Positions 1-7,991 of a stretch of 64,000 nt of DNA are shown here, one piece after another. The first letter of the stretch is position 1. Each line of letters starts with the position of its first letter. The stretch comes from Algoriphagus antarcticus (GTDB lineage Bacteria > Bacteroidota > Bacteroidia > Cytophagales > Cyclobacteriaceae), in contig NZ_MSSW01000013.1 of the NCBI RefSeq assembly GCF_002150685.1, positions 1 through 64,000 on the forward strand, read 5' to 3'. The translations under genes and the position numbers were made by a program. The notes below the pieces were generated by a model. The model saw only the letters and a list, made by a program, of their open reading frames with translations. It was not told the origin of the DNA and made no database searches.

Positions 1-214
1 ACCGGAGTAAACCAGAATTTAAGGTGTCATTGAATTTTTGATCCTATAAATTTTTTACTGGCAAGATTCCGTATAATAACATTTTGGTTTAAGTATAATT
101 TTTCATGACTTTCAAAAATCTCTTGACTCCTGGATTCTTGAAGAGTCTTTTTATATACGTGACTTGTTCAGGAACTTAGAACTCAAGTTTCTAAACGTCA
201 TTTTTATCCTTATC

Positions 215-248
215 GTCAAGTTTAAATCTTAGTCAAGTTTAAATCTTA
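215..248. repeat. 17-bp perfect tandem duplication across the blaR1 stop codon
   Basis: The 17-mer starting GTCAAGTTTAAATC is present twice head to tail (215-231 and 232-248). The copy junction creates the TAA stop of the minus-strand M56/TonB gene. With one copy removed, the frame would read on for seven more codons before a TAG. Confidence 0.9.
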
Positions 249-1494
249 CTGGAAGTCTCATTCTAGTATTAACAACTGTCCCATGTTGTTTACCAGGGTT
301 CCAGTCGGGTGCATTTTCGATGATACGAACAACTTCCTCATCAGCGCCGCCTCCGATTCCTCGAAGAATCTCTATGTCAGAAAGGCTGCCGTCAGTATTG
401 ACCACAAAGACTACAATCACTGTTCCCTCAACACCTAACCTTCTGGCTTCGGCAGGATATCTCAAATTATTTTTCAAGTAGTTATTCCAACCTTCCATAT
501 CTCCCGGAGGATTTGGCTGCTCTTCTACTACATCAAAAATTACTTCCCCATCCTTAGCCATTTTTCTTGCAGTAATATCAGTGGGCCCTATCTTGGGAGC
601 TGCTGATTCGCCCATCATGGTAGGGCCCTCGATGTCTTCTTCGGGCGTTATTTCACATGAAAACACGAAAAATAGTGCCGCCATTACGGGAATTGCAAGC
701 AGAAATCTGCGCATTTCCTTTTTCTGAGATTGTGGTTTACTCATCATAATGATTCGTTTTTTGGTTTGAAATTGATTAAAGTTATTCATGAAGTGCCAGC
801 CCTGTCCTCCAGTGATCATCTGCAGTAAAAGTCCTGAATACTCCTTCTTTGAATAGGTAGAAGTCACTCCCTGATCAGCTTGATATTCATGCACCTCACG
901 TAGTGATCTTTCGAATTGATAGATCAGCGGGTTGAACCAAAAGATGATTTTGGCAAACTGAATCAACAGCAAATCCCAGCTATGCTTCAAGCGCACATGA
1001 ATCGATTCATGCAGCACGATTTGCTTTTGCTCAGATCTATTCGGATCGAAATCCGGTAGCAAAATATAGCTGAAAAAGGAAGCCGGAATAAACTTAGGAT
1101 GCACCGCAATCCAGTAATTCTGATAGCGCATCAATCTCGACTTGCCAAGCAAGCGCTGGGAAGTAAGAAAGCCCAAAATCAAATGAACCGTCATCACTAC
1201 CACTCCAGCGAGGTAAGTATAAAAGACAATTTCCTGCCAGGAAAAGCTAACCGACTCCTGGGCAACTTCTTTGCCCACTAGAAATTCTGGGAGTAGAATC
1301 TCCCCAGTACCTATTGATGTGATCCCCACATTAAAAGACAACATAGGAATGACAAATGAAAGCATCAACATGCCGATCAATAACACACGATTCAGGGTGA
1401 AAAATGTCAATTCACTCAAGACAAATCGATAAAAAAGGACTGTGATAGCGACGCAGATACTTGCCTCGACAAGATAAATTAGGATAGCATTCAT
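229..1494 (-). CDS. BlaR1/MecR1-like M56 metallopeptidase with C-terminal TonB domain
   Basis: This is an inner-membrane sensor peptidase of the BlaR1/MecR1 type (421 aa). The N-terminal half has several hydrophobic segments. The M56 zinc motif HESIH lies at residues 162-166, with a downstream EYQAD around 203-207 that probably supplies the third zinc ligand. A further membrane segment ending in FSC (about 264-281) precedes a periplasmic part. The last ~90 residues are a TonB C-terminal-like domain (YPAEARRLGVEGTV, ending LPVRFKLD). M56-TonB fusions are common in Bacteroidota. The gene overlaps the BlaI-like repressor gene by 4 bp (ATGA), so the two form a sensor-repressor unit. By analogy a signal triggers proteolytic loss of BlaI. 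The ligand is unknown, and no beta-lactamase gene is adjacent. Confidence 0.9.
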   Translation of the reverse strand: MNAILIYLVEASICVAITVLFYRFVLSELTFFTLNRVLLIGMLMLSFVIPMLSFNVGITSIGTGEILLPEFLVGKEVAQESVSFSWQEIVFYTYLAGVVVMTVHLILGFLTSQRLLGKSRLMRYQNYWIAVHPKFIPASFFSYILLPDFDPNRSEQKQIVLHESIHVRLKHSWDLLLIQFAKIIFWFNPLIYQFERSLREVHEYQADQGVTSTYSKKEYSGLLLQMITGGQGWHFMNNFNQFQTKKRIIMMSKPQSQKKEMRRFLLAIPVMAALFFVFSCEITPEEDIEGPTMMGESAAPKIGPTDITARKMAKDGEVIFDVVEEQPNPPGDMEGWNNYLKNNLRYPAEARRLGVEGTVIVVFVVNTDGSLSDIEILRGIGGGADEEVVRIIENAPDWNPGKQHGTVVNTRMRLPVRFKLD

Positions 1495-1865
1495 GACTCA
1501 TTAGGTTTGTCCATATCATCGATCATCTTCTGTAAATCTTCAATTTCCTTATCAGAAATCTTATTTTCCTTCACCATGAAAGAGAGGAAATTTCCCACCG
1601 AACCTTCGAAATAATGCTTTACCAATTGATTCACGCTTCTTTTGCTATAGTCAGCCTGTGAGATCAATGGAAAATACTGGTGTGTGGTGCCATAAGCTTT
1701 GTGATCCAAATACCCTTTCTTCTCCAGTAGTTTGATAGAAGAAGCCAAGGTGGTATAGGGTGGCTTTGGGTCTGGCAGCTCTTCGAGTACATCTCGGACT
1801 AGCGCTTTTTCAAGTCTCCAAAAAATTCGCATGATCCTTTCTTCGTTGCTATTTAATTCGTTCAT
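1491..1865 (-). CDS. BlaI/MecI/CopY family transcriptional repressor
   Basis: This 124-aa protein has the compact winged helix of Penicillinase_R regulators. It starts with the conserved pattern NSNEERIMRIFW, has the recognition region PPYTTLASSIKLLEKKGYL (about 35-54), and ends in a helical dimerisation tail. It is the first gene of a two-gene unit with the M56 peptidase (4-bp overlap) and is expected to repress its own operon until the sensor cleaves it. Two palindromes between the start codon and position 1913 are the likely operators. Confidence 0.93.
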   Translation of the reverse strand: MNELNSNEERIMRIFWRLEKALVRDVLEELPDPKPPYTTLASSIKLLEKKGYLDHKAYGTTHQYFPLISQADYSKRSVNQLVKHYFEGSVGNFLSFMVKENKISDKEIEDLQKMIDDMDKPNES

Positions 1866-1875
1866 ATCCCTAATG

Positions 1876-1913
1876 TAAAAACGAATTTTTAATAATCCTA
1901 CGAATTTTTCGTA
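1876..1913 (-). promoter_or_regulatory. Two palindromes, candidate BlaI operators
   Basis: TACGAA-TTT-TTCGTA (1899-1913) is a perfect 6-bp-arm inverted repeat. TAAAAA-CGAA-TTTTTA (1876-1891) is a second one closer to the start. Both share the core ACGAATTTTT and lie 11-48 bp upstream of the BlaI-like start codon, where an autoregulatory operator is expected. The classical Gram-positive BlaI box (TACA..TGTA) is not present, so assignment rests on position and symmetry. Confidence 0.55.
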
Positions 1914-2043
1914 TTAGTACGGTAGAAGCGTACCCTGAGATAATAGAACAAGATTGTTTGATCACTTTTACCCAGGCGTTTATGCTAAGTTTGAGTAGTA
2001 TGGGCTTACAGTTTCTTTCAGCATAAGGCTAAATCATAGGCCG

Positions 2044-2083
2044 TGCTCTCTGTGAAAACTCAGCGTCCACCGTGGTTAAAAGA
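2044..2083. repeat. Fragment resembling a CTCTGTG...CCGTGGTTAAA dispersed intergenic repeat
   Basis: The spacer between the ars cluster and blaI carries CTCTGTGAAAACTCAGCGTC followed by CACCGTGGTTAAAAG. From memory, this wording recurs in many Bacteroidota intergenic regions. No second copy lies in this window, so the call rests on recollection only. The rest of 1914-2103 shows no gene. Confidence 0.3.
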
Positions 2084-2103
2084 TTTTTAGCACAAATCGG
2101 TAA

Positions 2104-2727
2104 TTAAATAGTAAACACTTGCCTTACTCTGCGAAAAGCAAAAAATAACTCTGCGCCTATCTGCAATGATCTTTCTAAATATTTTTCAGCCTCTTGAGCT
2201 GTATCATCAAAAGCTTTTGGATCCTCATATCGTAGCGGAATGCGTATATCAGCACCTGGGATAAAAGGGCAATTCTCATCTGCATGATCACAAGTCATGA
2301 TGGCAGCAAAGCCTTGGTGAGGATTTTGTTTATCCTCGTAAATCTTAGAAAAAACAAGGATCGGTAGTGCATCAGCACTTGAATAGATAGAATAAACTGG
2401 GTTTTGCTCTCCTTCTTTTATTATATCAAAACCTGAAGTTTCTAAAGCTTTGACTGCTCGCTCATTGAAAGCCGTTGCCTCCACACCACCAGAAAAGCTT
2501 CGGACAGGAATTCCGAAATAATCAGCAGCTGTTTGAGCCCACACCTGAGCCAATTGACTACGACGGCTATTGTGCGTGCAGATGAAATTCAAAGATAGGT
2601 TCCGGTCAGTAGTCAGCTTGTCAAGAATATACTCAACCAGTTGAATAAGTACCTCCTCCCGTTCTTTGGAAGGAGAATACTCAGAATAACTATCAATTAC
2701 GGCTTCAAGCTTCGGGTATATTTCCAT
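2104..2727 (-). CDS. arsC: Arsenate reductase, thioredoxin-coupled LMW-phosphatase fold
   Basis: This cytoplasmic enzyme (207 aa) probably reduces arsenate to arsenite. The LMW-PTP P-loop CX5R is at C50-R56 (CTHNSRR). A second cysteine pair, C146 and C153 (TCDHADENC), has exactly the spacing of the redox pair of Staphylococcus-type ArsC. The three-cysteine arrangement therefore favours thioredoxin-coupled arsenate reduction over plain tyrosine phosphatase. An extra ~40 N-terminal residues precede the fold. It is the last gene of arsR - DUF6428 - arsC, with a 10-bp gap to the gene before it. No ArsB or Acr3 efflux gene follows, which is unusual because arsenite must be exported. Confidence 0.85.
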   Translation of the reverse strand: MEIYPKLEAVIDSYSEYSPSKEREEVLIQLVEYILDKLTTDRNLSLNFICTHNSRRSQLAQVWAQTAADYFGIPVRSFSGGVEATAFNERAVKALETSGFDIIKEGEQNPVYSIYSSADALPILVFSKIYEDKQNPHQGFAAIMTCDHADENCPFIPGADIRIPLRYEDPKAFDDTAQEAEKYLERSLQIGAELFFAFRRVRQVFTI

Positions 2728-2737
2728 TGGGAATTAC

Positions 2738-3208
2738 TTAACAACAGCCAGAGCCAGGTGTACAAAAAGTATCTTTTTCAGCCAGCGTAGCTAGTCTGAT
2801 TTTTGGTTTTGACTGGGGAATCCCACACTTTTCTTTCGCTAGACAATCTGTCATCTTGGAGGTTAAGACAAAAGCCTCTCCATCAAAATCAAGTCCGTAC
2901 TTACCAATCGTATCACTTTGGTACTCCACCTCTACTTCCAAATCCTCCAAGTCAAGAACTTTTTCTGAAAGCGAGATGATATCCAATAGTTTCTTTGCTC
3001 CCAGTCTATGGTCAAAATCCCCATCTTCCCACAATTGGAAAATGACAGCTTTTTCATCTCGGACGGTACCACCACAATCGATAAATTTCTTGTTGATTTG
3101 TCCCACTTCAGTAATATGGAAATGAGCAGGAACCTTTGCTCCAGAAGGCAGAACAAATTGAAGTTCTGAAAGCTCCGGAAGTTTGGATTTAATTTCTGAT
3201 AGTTTCAT
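2738..3208 (-). CDS. DUF6428 family protein of the ars cluster
   Basis: This is a 156-aa soluble protein (from MKLSEIKSKL). I recognise it as the DUF6428 family often found beside arsR and arsC in Bacteroidota; its function is unknown. Visible features are a central HFHITEVG stretch, an acidic middle and a C-terminal cysteine-rich tail (DCLAKEKCGIP, ending CTPGSGCC), which suggests metalloid or thiol chemistry. The longer reading frame beginning at 3265 was rejected: it would overlap the arsR stop and cover a repeated operator sequence. The gene lies between arsR and arsC with short gaps, so it is probably co-transcribed with arsC. Confidence 0.8.
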   Translation of the reverse strand: MKLSEIKSKLPELSELQFVLPSGAKVPAHFHITEVGQINKKFIDCGGTVRDEKAVIFQLWEDGDFDHRLGAKKLLDIISLSEKVLDLEDLEVEVEYQSDTIGKYGLDFDGEAFVLTSKMTDCLAKEKCGIPQSKPKIRLATLAEKDTFCTPGSGCC

Positions 3209-3221
3209 GGCCTTGTATTTA

Positions 3222-3238
3222 ATTGTAATATTACGATA
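3222..3238. promoter_or_regulatory. Second ArsR-type operator, inside the ars cluster
   Basis: ATTGTAATATTACGATA lies in the 47-bp gap between the arsR stop and the DUF6428 start. It differs at one of 17 positions from the site upstream of arsR (3601-3617) and contains the palindrome GTAATATTAC. This points to a second, internally controlled promoter for DUF6428 and arsC. Confidence 0.65.
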
Positions 3239-3255
3239 TATAATTTCAAATTTTT

Positions 3256-3594
3256 TTAACAGCAATCTTCTTCAGCACATGCAGATACATGCTGATCGAA
3301 TAGACCATTAAACAATGTTTTGACGGATTCCCACTTTTCTGAATTGATGCAGTAACTCACAGATACTCCTTCTACAGTGCCTTGGATCAGCCCGATTTCT
3401 TTCAACTCGCGAAGGTGCTGCGAAATGGTAGCCTGAGCCAAGCCAAGTTCATGTACCAAAGTCCCGTTTATACAGGACTTCGCTGCCAGCAAATACTGCA
3501 AAATCGCTATCCGTGCAGGATGACCCATTGCTTTTGCTAGCTGTGCCAGCTCATTTTGCTGGGCGGTAAAAAGATCTGATTTTGTGATTCCCAT
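3256..3594 (-). CDS. arsR: ArsR family metalloregulatory repressor
   Basis: This 112-aa winged-helix repressor controls the arsenic cluster. The HTH_5 core includes LAKAMGHPARIAIL (about 19-32) and the recognition helix LGLAQATISQHLREL. The C-terminal tail HVSACAEEDCC carries three cysteines that probably bind arsenite, in place of the ELCVC(D/G) metal site in the DNA-binding helix. It is the first gene of the cluster, and the AT-rich palindromic site at 3601-3617 is directly upstream of its start. Confidence 0.92.
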   Translation of the reverse strand: MGITKSDLFTAQQNELAQLAKAMGHPARIAILQYLLAAKSCINGTLVHELGLAQATISQHLRELKEIGLIQGTVEGVSVSYCINSEKWESVKTLFNGLFDQHVSACAEEDCC

Positions 3595-3600
3595 AATTAC

Positions 3601-3617
3601 ATTGCAATATTACGATA
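3601..3617. promoter_or_regulatory. ArsR-type operator upstream of arsR
   Basis: ATTGCAATATTACGATA starts 7 bp upstream of the arsR start codon and matches 16 of 17 bases of the site at 3222-3238. Duplication around arsR is what one expects of its own operator. Confidence 0.65.
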
Positions 3618-3641
3618 CAATTTACTTTTCTCCAAAATAAA

Positions 3642-4478
3642 TTAATCATCTTTTGCCTCTATCAAGACAGTTTTGGCAATCACCGAGGCTACATTAAAAT
3701 AGCCCAAAACATCTGAATCACCTTTTACGACGCTGATATTGGAATCCGGATTTTGTGGGGGCGGCGAGAAAAGTCCCCCGTCATTAAATAGCAAACTGAC
3801 TAGTTGATTAAGGTATTCGTAGCTGCTCTTATTGATTCTGAATAATTCAAGTCTTACCCTATCTTTTTCGGCGAAAGAATAATTCAACTCCAAACCTTCC
3901 TCAAAAAACGATAAACCAAATGTATCATCGAATAGCAAATAATCACCGCGGTCATTTTTCAGTGTATCATTTTCTATCACTCTGATTCTATAATAATTAT
4001 CCTCTTCAAAAGTGATTTCTCCATACACTTTTATGTAATATCCTTCATCCCGAAAAAGACGCTCTTCTTGGTATTCATAGGCGACACTATCGACTGTGGG
4101 TGGGGCCAAAAGTATTCCGGAAGACACGAATTCATTTTCATTCCAGATGACATTTAACTGATACGTCACTCCTACTTTGGCTACTTCTCCTGAATTAAGG
4201 GGTAGGTAACTTTGTGTATTTATATTGAATACAAATGGTATCTGTCGTGCAGTACCAGGTGCGGTGATAGAGACCTTGGCGTCAGAGATCACTTTAGTCT
4301 CTACTGAATCAAAATAATTTCTAGCTAGTGAAATAGTTATTTCATTGTAGAAGGGATTATCTGTCCAAATAGCTTCGATAACTGGCGTATCAGCTTCAAT
4401 AACAACCAGTGGCAGGTCAACTTCCTCTTGGCAAGAAAAACTCAGGATTGCAAAAAGGACAATACTTAATCTCTTCAT
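3642..4478 (-). CDS. DUF4249 family lipoprotein
   Basis: This is a predicted surface or periplasmic lipoprotein (278 aa from MKRLSIV). It has a short signal peptide with lipobox LSFSC and then a beta-rich body beginning with the DUF4249 pattern (VVIEADTPVIEAIWTDNPFY). The preferred start lies 1 bp after the TonB receptor stop; the alternative four codons earlier would overlap it. DUF4249 genes almost always follow a carboxypeptidase-regulatory TonB receptor, as here, so it is probably the partner lipoprotein of that receptor. The substrate is unknown. Confidence 0.85.
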   Translation of the reverse strand: MKRLSIVLFAILSFSCQEEVDLPLVVIEADTPVIEAIWTDNPFYNEITISLARNYFDSVETKVISDAKVSITAPGTARQIPFVFNINTQSYLPLNSGEVAKVGVTYQLNVIWNENEFVSSGILLAPPTVDSVAYEYQEERLFRDEGYYIKVYGEITFEEDNYYRIRVIENDTLKNDRGDYLLFDDTFGLSFFEEGLELNYSFAEKDRVRLELFRINKSSYEYLNQLVSLLFNDGGLFSPPPQNPDSNISVVKGDSDVLGYFNVASVIAKTVLIEAKDD

Positions 4479-4479
4479 A

Positions 4480-6864
4480 TCAAAACTCAAAATTATAGGT
4501 GATTGATGGTAAAAATGTAAACAAATACGTCATTACTATGCCTTGCCTTGTGGACACGACAGGACCATCCTCAGCACTATCATATCGAAAATCATTGTTG
4601 TAGATCTCTCTGAATTCATAGGCGAAAGGATTTTTCCTTCCATAGAGATTATAAACGGAGAAATTCCAGCTCCCTCTCCATTTTCTTCCTTTATCAGCAT
4701 TTTTGTAGGTAACCGATGCATCCATTCTATGATAATCCGGAAAACGATCCTCGTTCCTGAAATCTGAATACAATGGAACTGCCTGATAATCCAACTCATA
4801 AACACCGATAGGAAATGAAACTGCCTGCCCAGTGGTATATATAAATGTGAGACCGGCAGACCAAGAAGGTGAGAATTCATGATTCAGCACCAGCGTGATA
4901 TCATGCGGTCTATCGAATCGAGGGTTATATTTTTGCCCCAAAGAGATCCCTGGAATCTCCCTCCAAGTCCTCGAATAGGTATATGCCAACCAGCCTGTTG
5001 TCTTACCTATGTTTTTCCTCAGCAAAAATTCAGCACCATAAGCCCAACCATTACCGGTGAGAAGTTCGGTTTCTACATTATCTGTGAAAAGTACCTGAGC
5101 ACCATTTCGCAAATCGATCACATTTCTCAAATCCTTGTAATATCCCTCTACAGAAAACTCCCATCGGTTTTCATCAAAATTGTGAAATAACCCGAGCGAA
5201 ATTTGATCAGATCGTATTGGAGGCACATAAGTTCCTGCCAAAATCCAGCGATCTATAGGCAAACCAGCAGAGCTATTGGATGCTATTTGCACATATTGGA
5301 AATTGCGATTATAAGCTGCCTTCACAGAAAACTCCTCATTGATCAAATATCGAAAAGCTATCCTTGGCTCTAGACCCTGATAAAACTTAATATTCTCAAG
5401 CACCTTGAAATTGACGGTATCTGTGACAGGTATGTCTGGCCCTACCGTATTTCCTTCATATATATAGTCAACTCCATTTCCTATTTGATTGAATAAACCC
5501 CACCGAACTCCTGCTTCAGCACTCAGTTTAGGGGTGATTTCGTAGGTGAGCCCTCCAAAAACACTATTCAACAATCCGTTTTTTGGATTAGTATTGATTG
5601 ACTCTATGCTGCTGTTTTCGGCAGGATTCAATTCTATCGGGGCAAAGTGATACAGCTGGCTTTGGAAACCCCAATAACTTTGAAAGTTATCACTCTGTAG
5701 CCATGTCCACTGAGCTTTTGCACCAGTTTCAGAAAGTTTATTTTTCCATTCAAAACCTGTATCAGGATCCACAAATTCTACGCGGTAGTTATATCGGGAA
5801 TGATAACCCTGAAGATCAAAAAACACCTTGTCAGAAATATTCCTGCTCCACTGAGCTGAAGAAATCCAATTTGTCCATCCCAAACCAAATTCATCGTCAA
5901 GCCCAAGAAAATCACTTCCCTGATAGCTGGAAATAGTGAGCTTATCTTTTTCGCTGAGAATAAAAGATAATTTCGCACTCAAATCATGAAAATTAAGTTT
6001 GTTGTTTCTAAGATCTTCATCCTTTGAAAGCTTCAGAAACACGTCTGCATAGGTCCTTCTTCCGGAAATTACAAAAGTGGATTTATCCGAAAAAAGTGGC
6101 CCATCCAGCGTCAATCGCGAAGAAATACTGCCAATTCCTCCTTCACCGTGAATTTGCTGATTGTTGCCTTCCCGCAAAGTCACATCAATCAACGAGGAAA
6201 GTCGCCCGCCAAAAGACGCCGGCATGTTCCCTTTATATAGCTCCACCTGATCCAAAGCATCCGGATTGAATACTGAAAAGAACCCAAAAAAGTGAGAAGC
6301 ATTGTATATGGGTGCCCCGTCCAACTGTACCAAATTCTGATCTGCAGACCCTCCGCGGACGAAAAGACCAGTAGTGCCCTCTCCAGCTGTCTGTACCCCA
6401 GGGAGCAACTGCAAACTTCTCAGCAAATCTACTTCGCCGAAAAGAGCAGGGATGTTTTTAATAGTAGCAATGGGAACAGTCACTTTACTGGTTTCCATGT
6501 TTCTGACTTGCTCATCAGGCCTTCTCTCCTGGATAATTATCTCATCGAGAGACATCTCTTCGGGTTTGAGAAAAAAACGCTGTGACTTTTCCAAATCTTT
6601 CGCAGTAATCACTCGCATGGAAGTCTCAAAACCTATAAAAGAAACTACTAAACGAGCAGGCAAGGATTTGACATCTATTTGAAATCTCCCTTCTACATCG
6701 GTTACCACTCCACTTTGCACATCTCCTTCCCAATAAACACTTCCCCCCAGGAGAGGTGACGAATCAGTTACATCAAAAACCTGAGCGGTAAAAACGCTTG
6801 TTTCCTGGGCGATAACCTTCGAAAATGATAAAAAGGAAAGGAACAGAAATATGAATTTGCTCAT
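4480..6864 (-). CDS. TonB-dependent outer-membrane receptor with carboxypeptidase-like N-terminal domain
   Basis: Outer-membrane importer. Start chosen at MSKFIFLFL (six codons inside the longest frame), giving a clean signal peptide ending VIAQ. The order is a CarboxypepD_reg-like domain (about 25-105, with VVTDVEGRFQIDV), a plug (GVQTAGEGTTGLFVRGGSAD, QLDGAPIYN, GNMPASFGGRLSS) and a ~550-residue beta barrel ending in SITYNFEF with a terminal aromatic. At ~790 aa it is shorter than SusC-type proteins, and no SusD partner is present. It is paired with the DUF4249 lipoprotein immediately downstream. The ligand cannot be told from sequence. Confidence 0.92.
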   Translation of the reverse strand: MSKFIFLFLSFLSFSKVIAQETSVFTAQVFDVTDSSPLLGGSVYWEGDVQSGVVTDVEGRFQIDVKSLPARLVVSFIGFETSMRVITAKDLEKSQRFFLKPEEMSLDEIIIQERRPDEQVRNMETSKVTVPIATIKNIPALFGEVDLLRSLQLLPGVQTAGEGTTGLFVRGGSADQNLVQLDGAPIYNASHFFGFFSVFNPDALDQVELYKGNMPASFGGRLSSLIDVTLREGNNQQIHGEGGIGSISSRLTLDGPLFSDKSTFVISGRRTYADVFLKLSKDEDLRNNKLNFHDLSAKLSFILSEKDKLTISSYQGSDFLGLDDEFGLGWTNWISSAQWSRNISDKVFFDLQGYHSRYNYRVEFVDPDTGFEWKNKLSETGAKAQWTWLQSDNFQSYWGFQSQLYHFAPIELNPAENSSIESINTNPKNGLLNSVFGGLTYEITPKLSAEAGVRWGLFNQIGNGVDYIYEGNTVGPDIPVTDTVNFKVLENIKFYQGLEPRIAFRYLINEEFSVKAAYNRNFQYVQIASNSSAGLPIDRWILAGTYVPPIRSDQISLGLFHNFDENRWEFSVEGYYKDLRNVIDLRNGAQVLFTDNVETELLTGNGWAYGAEFLLRKNIGKTTGWLAYTYSRTWREIPGISLGQKYNPRFDRPHDITLVLNHEFSPSWSAGLTFIYTTGQAVSFPIGVYELDYQAVPLYSDFRNEDRFPDYHRMDASVTYKNADKGRKWRGSWNFSVYNLYGRKNPFAYEFREIYNNDFRYDSAEDGPVVSTRQGIVMTYLFTFLPSITYNFEF

Positions 6865-7025
6865 TCTGGCAGTAGGCCTCATGTTGCATTAATTAGAAAT
6901 ATAATTCCAAAGCTAGACGATTCACAAAAATTAATGTTTGTTAATTATGAAGAACATTTGAATTTAGCGTTAACACTTATCGCATTCTCCCTTTTAAAGT
7001 AAGCTTTATTTTATAATTTCAGGCA

Positions 7026-7991
7026 ATGATTTGGGCATATCCGGACGTAAAACTCACTCTATTGCTAGCAGGCATTTTCGGTTTGCTATATTTTATCTAC
7101 CTATTTCGCTATTGGAAAATCAACCATAAGTTAGAAGTAGAGAAGCGTAGGCTGTTCACTAAGGTGGTTATCAGAACCATCTACATTGTACTATTTCTCA
7201 TTGCCTTTGCTGGTCCATCCATTGGCACCTCGCTGAAGGAAATTCAGGAAGAAGGTAAAGATATCTTCATCGCCGTGGATCTATCCCAGTCTATGAATGC
7301 CACAGATATAGGTCCTAGCCGGCTTCAGCGCATTAAGTTTGAGCTAAAAAACCTGACAAAAAGCTTTCCTTCCGATAGAATTGGATTGATTATCTTCAGT
7401 TCGGAGGCATTTATGCAATGCCCACTGACCTTCGATCAAAGTGTACTTCAGTTGTATATCGATGGGTTGAATACAGGTTTGGTTCCAAATTTCGGGACAG
7501 ACCTGAATGGCCCGCTGAGAATGGCTGAGGAAAGATTTCTGAATGATGAGAGCCCAGAAGTAAAGTCCAAATCAATTATTCTGATCTCAGATGGAGAAAA
7601 TTTCGGTGACGATCTGGAGGATATTGGATCTCAACTGAGCAGTGAAGGAATAAAAGTTTTTTCTCTTGGAATTGGTACAACGGGGGGAAGCAGCATACCA
7701 AGAGGTAATGGACTAGTGATTGATCCACAAACTGGTAAGCCTGCCCAAACTGTTCTTGACCGTGACCCTCTTCAGCAGATTGCTTCAATAACCAACGGTC
7801 AATATTTCGAAATTTCCGATGAAGTTCAGGAAATCGGAGACTTGATAGCCGCTTTGGAACGTGTAGAAGGCGGTGTGACAGGATCCCGAATCGTAGAAGC
7901 TTCCGCAAATAAGTATTTTTATTTCCTATTGGCTGGCTTAGTCCTTTCTTTGCTGGACATGATGCTACCAATCAAAACTATCAAACTATAA
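7026..7991 (+). CDS. BatB-like VWA domain membrane protein
   Basis: This is an inner-membrane protein (321 aa) with two N-terminal hydrophobic segments (about 9-28 and 48-65), a VWA domain with intact MIDAS motif DLSQS (D85, S87, S89), and a C-terminal membrane segment (about 298-315). This layout is that of the Bat (Bacteroides aerotolerance) proteins BatA and BatB. Its stop codon abuts the ATG of the next TPR gene, so the genes form an operon. The usual upstream MoxR ATPase, DUF58 and BatA genes are absent; the gene upstream is the divergent TonB receptor. Confidence 0.88.
   Translation: MIWAYPDVKLTLLLAGIFGLLYFIYLFRYWKINHKLEVEKRRLFTKVVIRTIYIVLFLIAFAGPSIGTSLKEIQEEGKDIFIAVDLSQSMNATDIGPSRLQRIKFELKNLTKSFPSDRIGLIIFSSEAFMQCPLTFDQSVLQLYIDGLNTGLVPNFGTDLNGPLRMAEERFLNDESPEVKSKSIILISDGENFGDDLEDIGSQLSSEGIKVFSLGIGTTGGSSIPRGNGLVIDPQTGKPAQTVLDRDPLQQIASITNGQYFEISDEVQEIGDLIAALERVEGGVTGSRIVEASANKYFYFLLAGLVLSLLDMMLPIKTIKL

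Noticed and set aside
3209..3265. Upstream extension of the DUF6428 gene to an ATG at 3265
   Set aside because: It would overlap the arsR stop and translate across the duplicated ArsR operator; MKLSEIKSKL at 3208 fits the family start.
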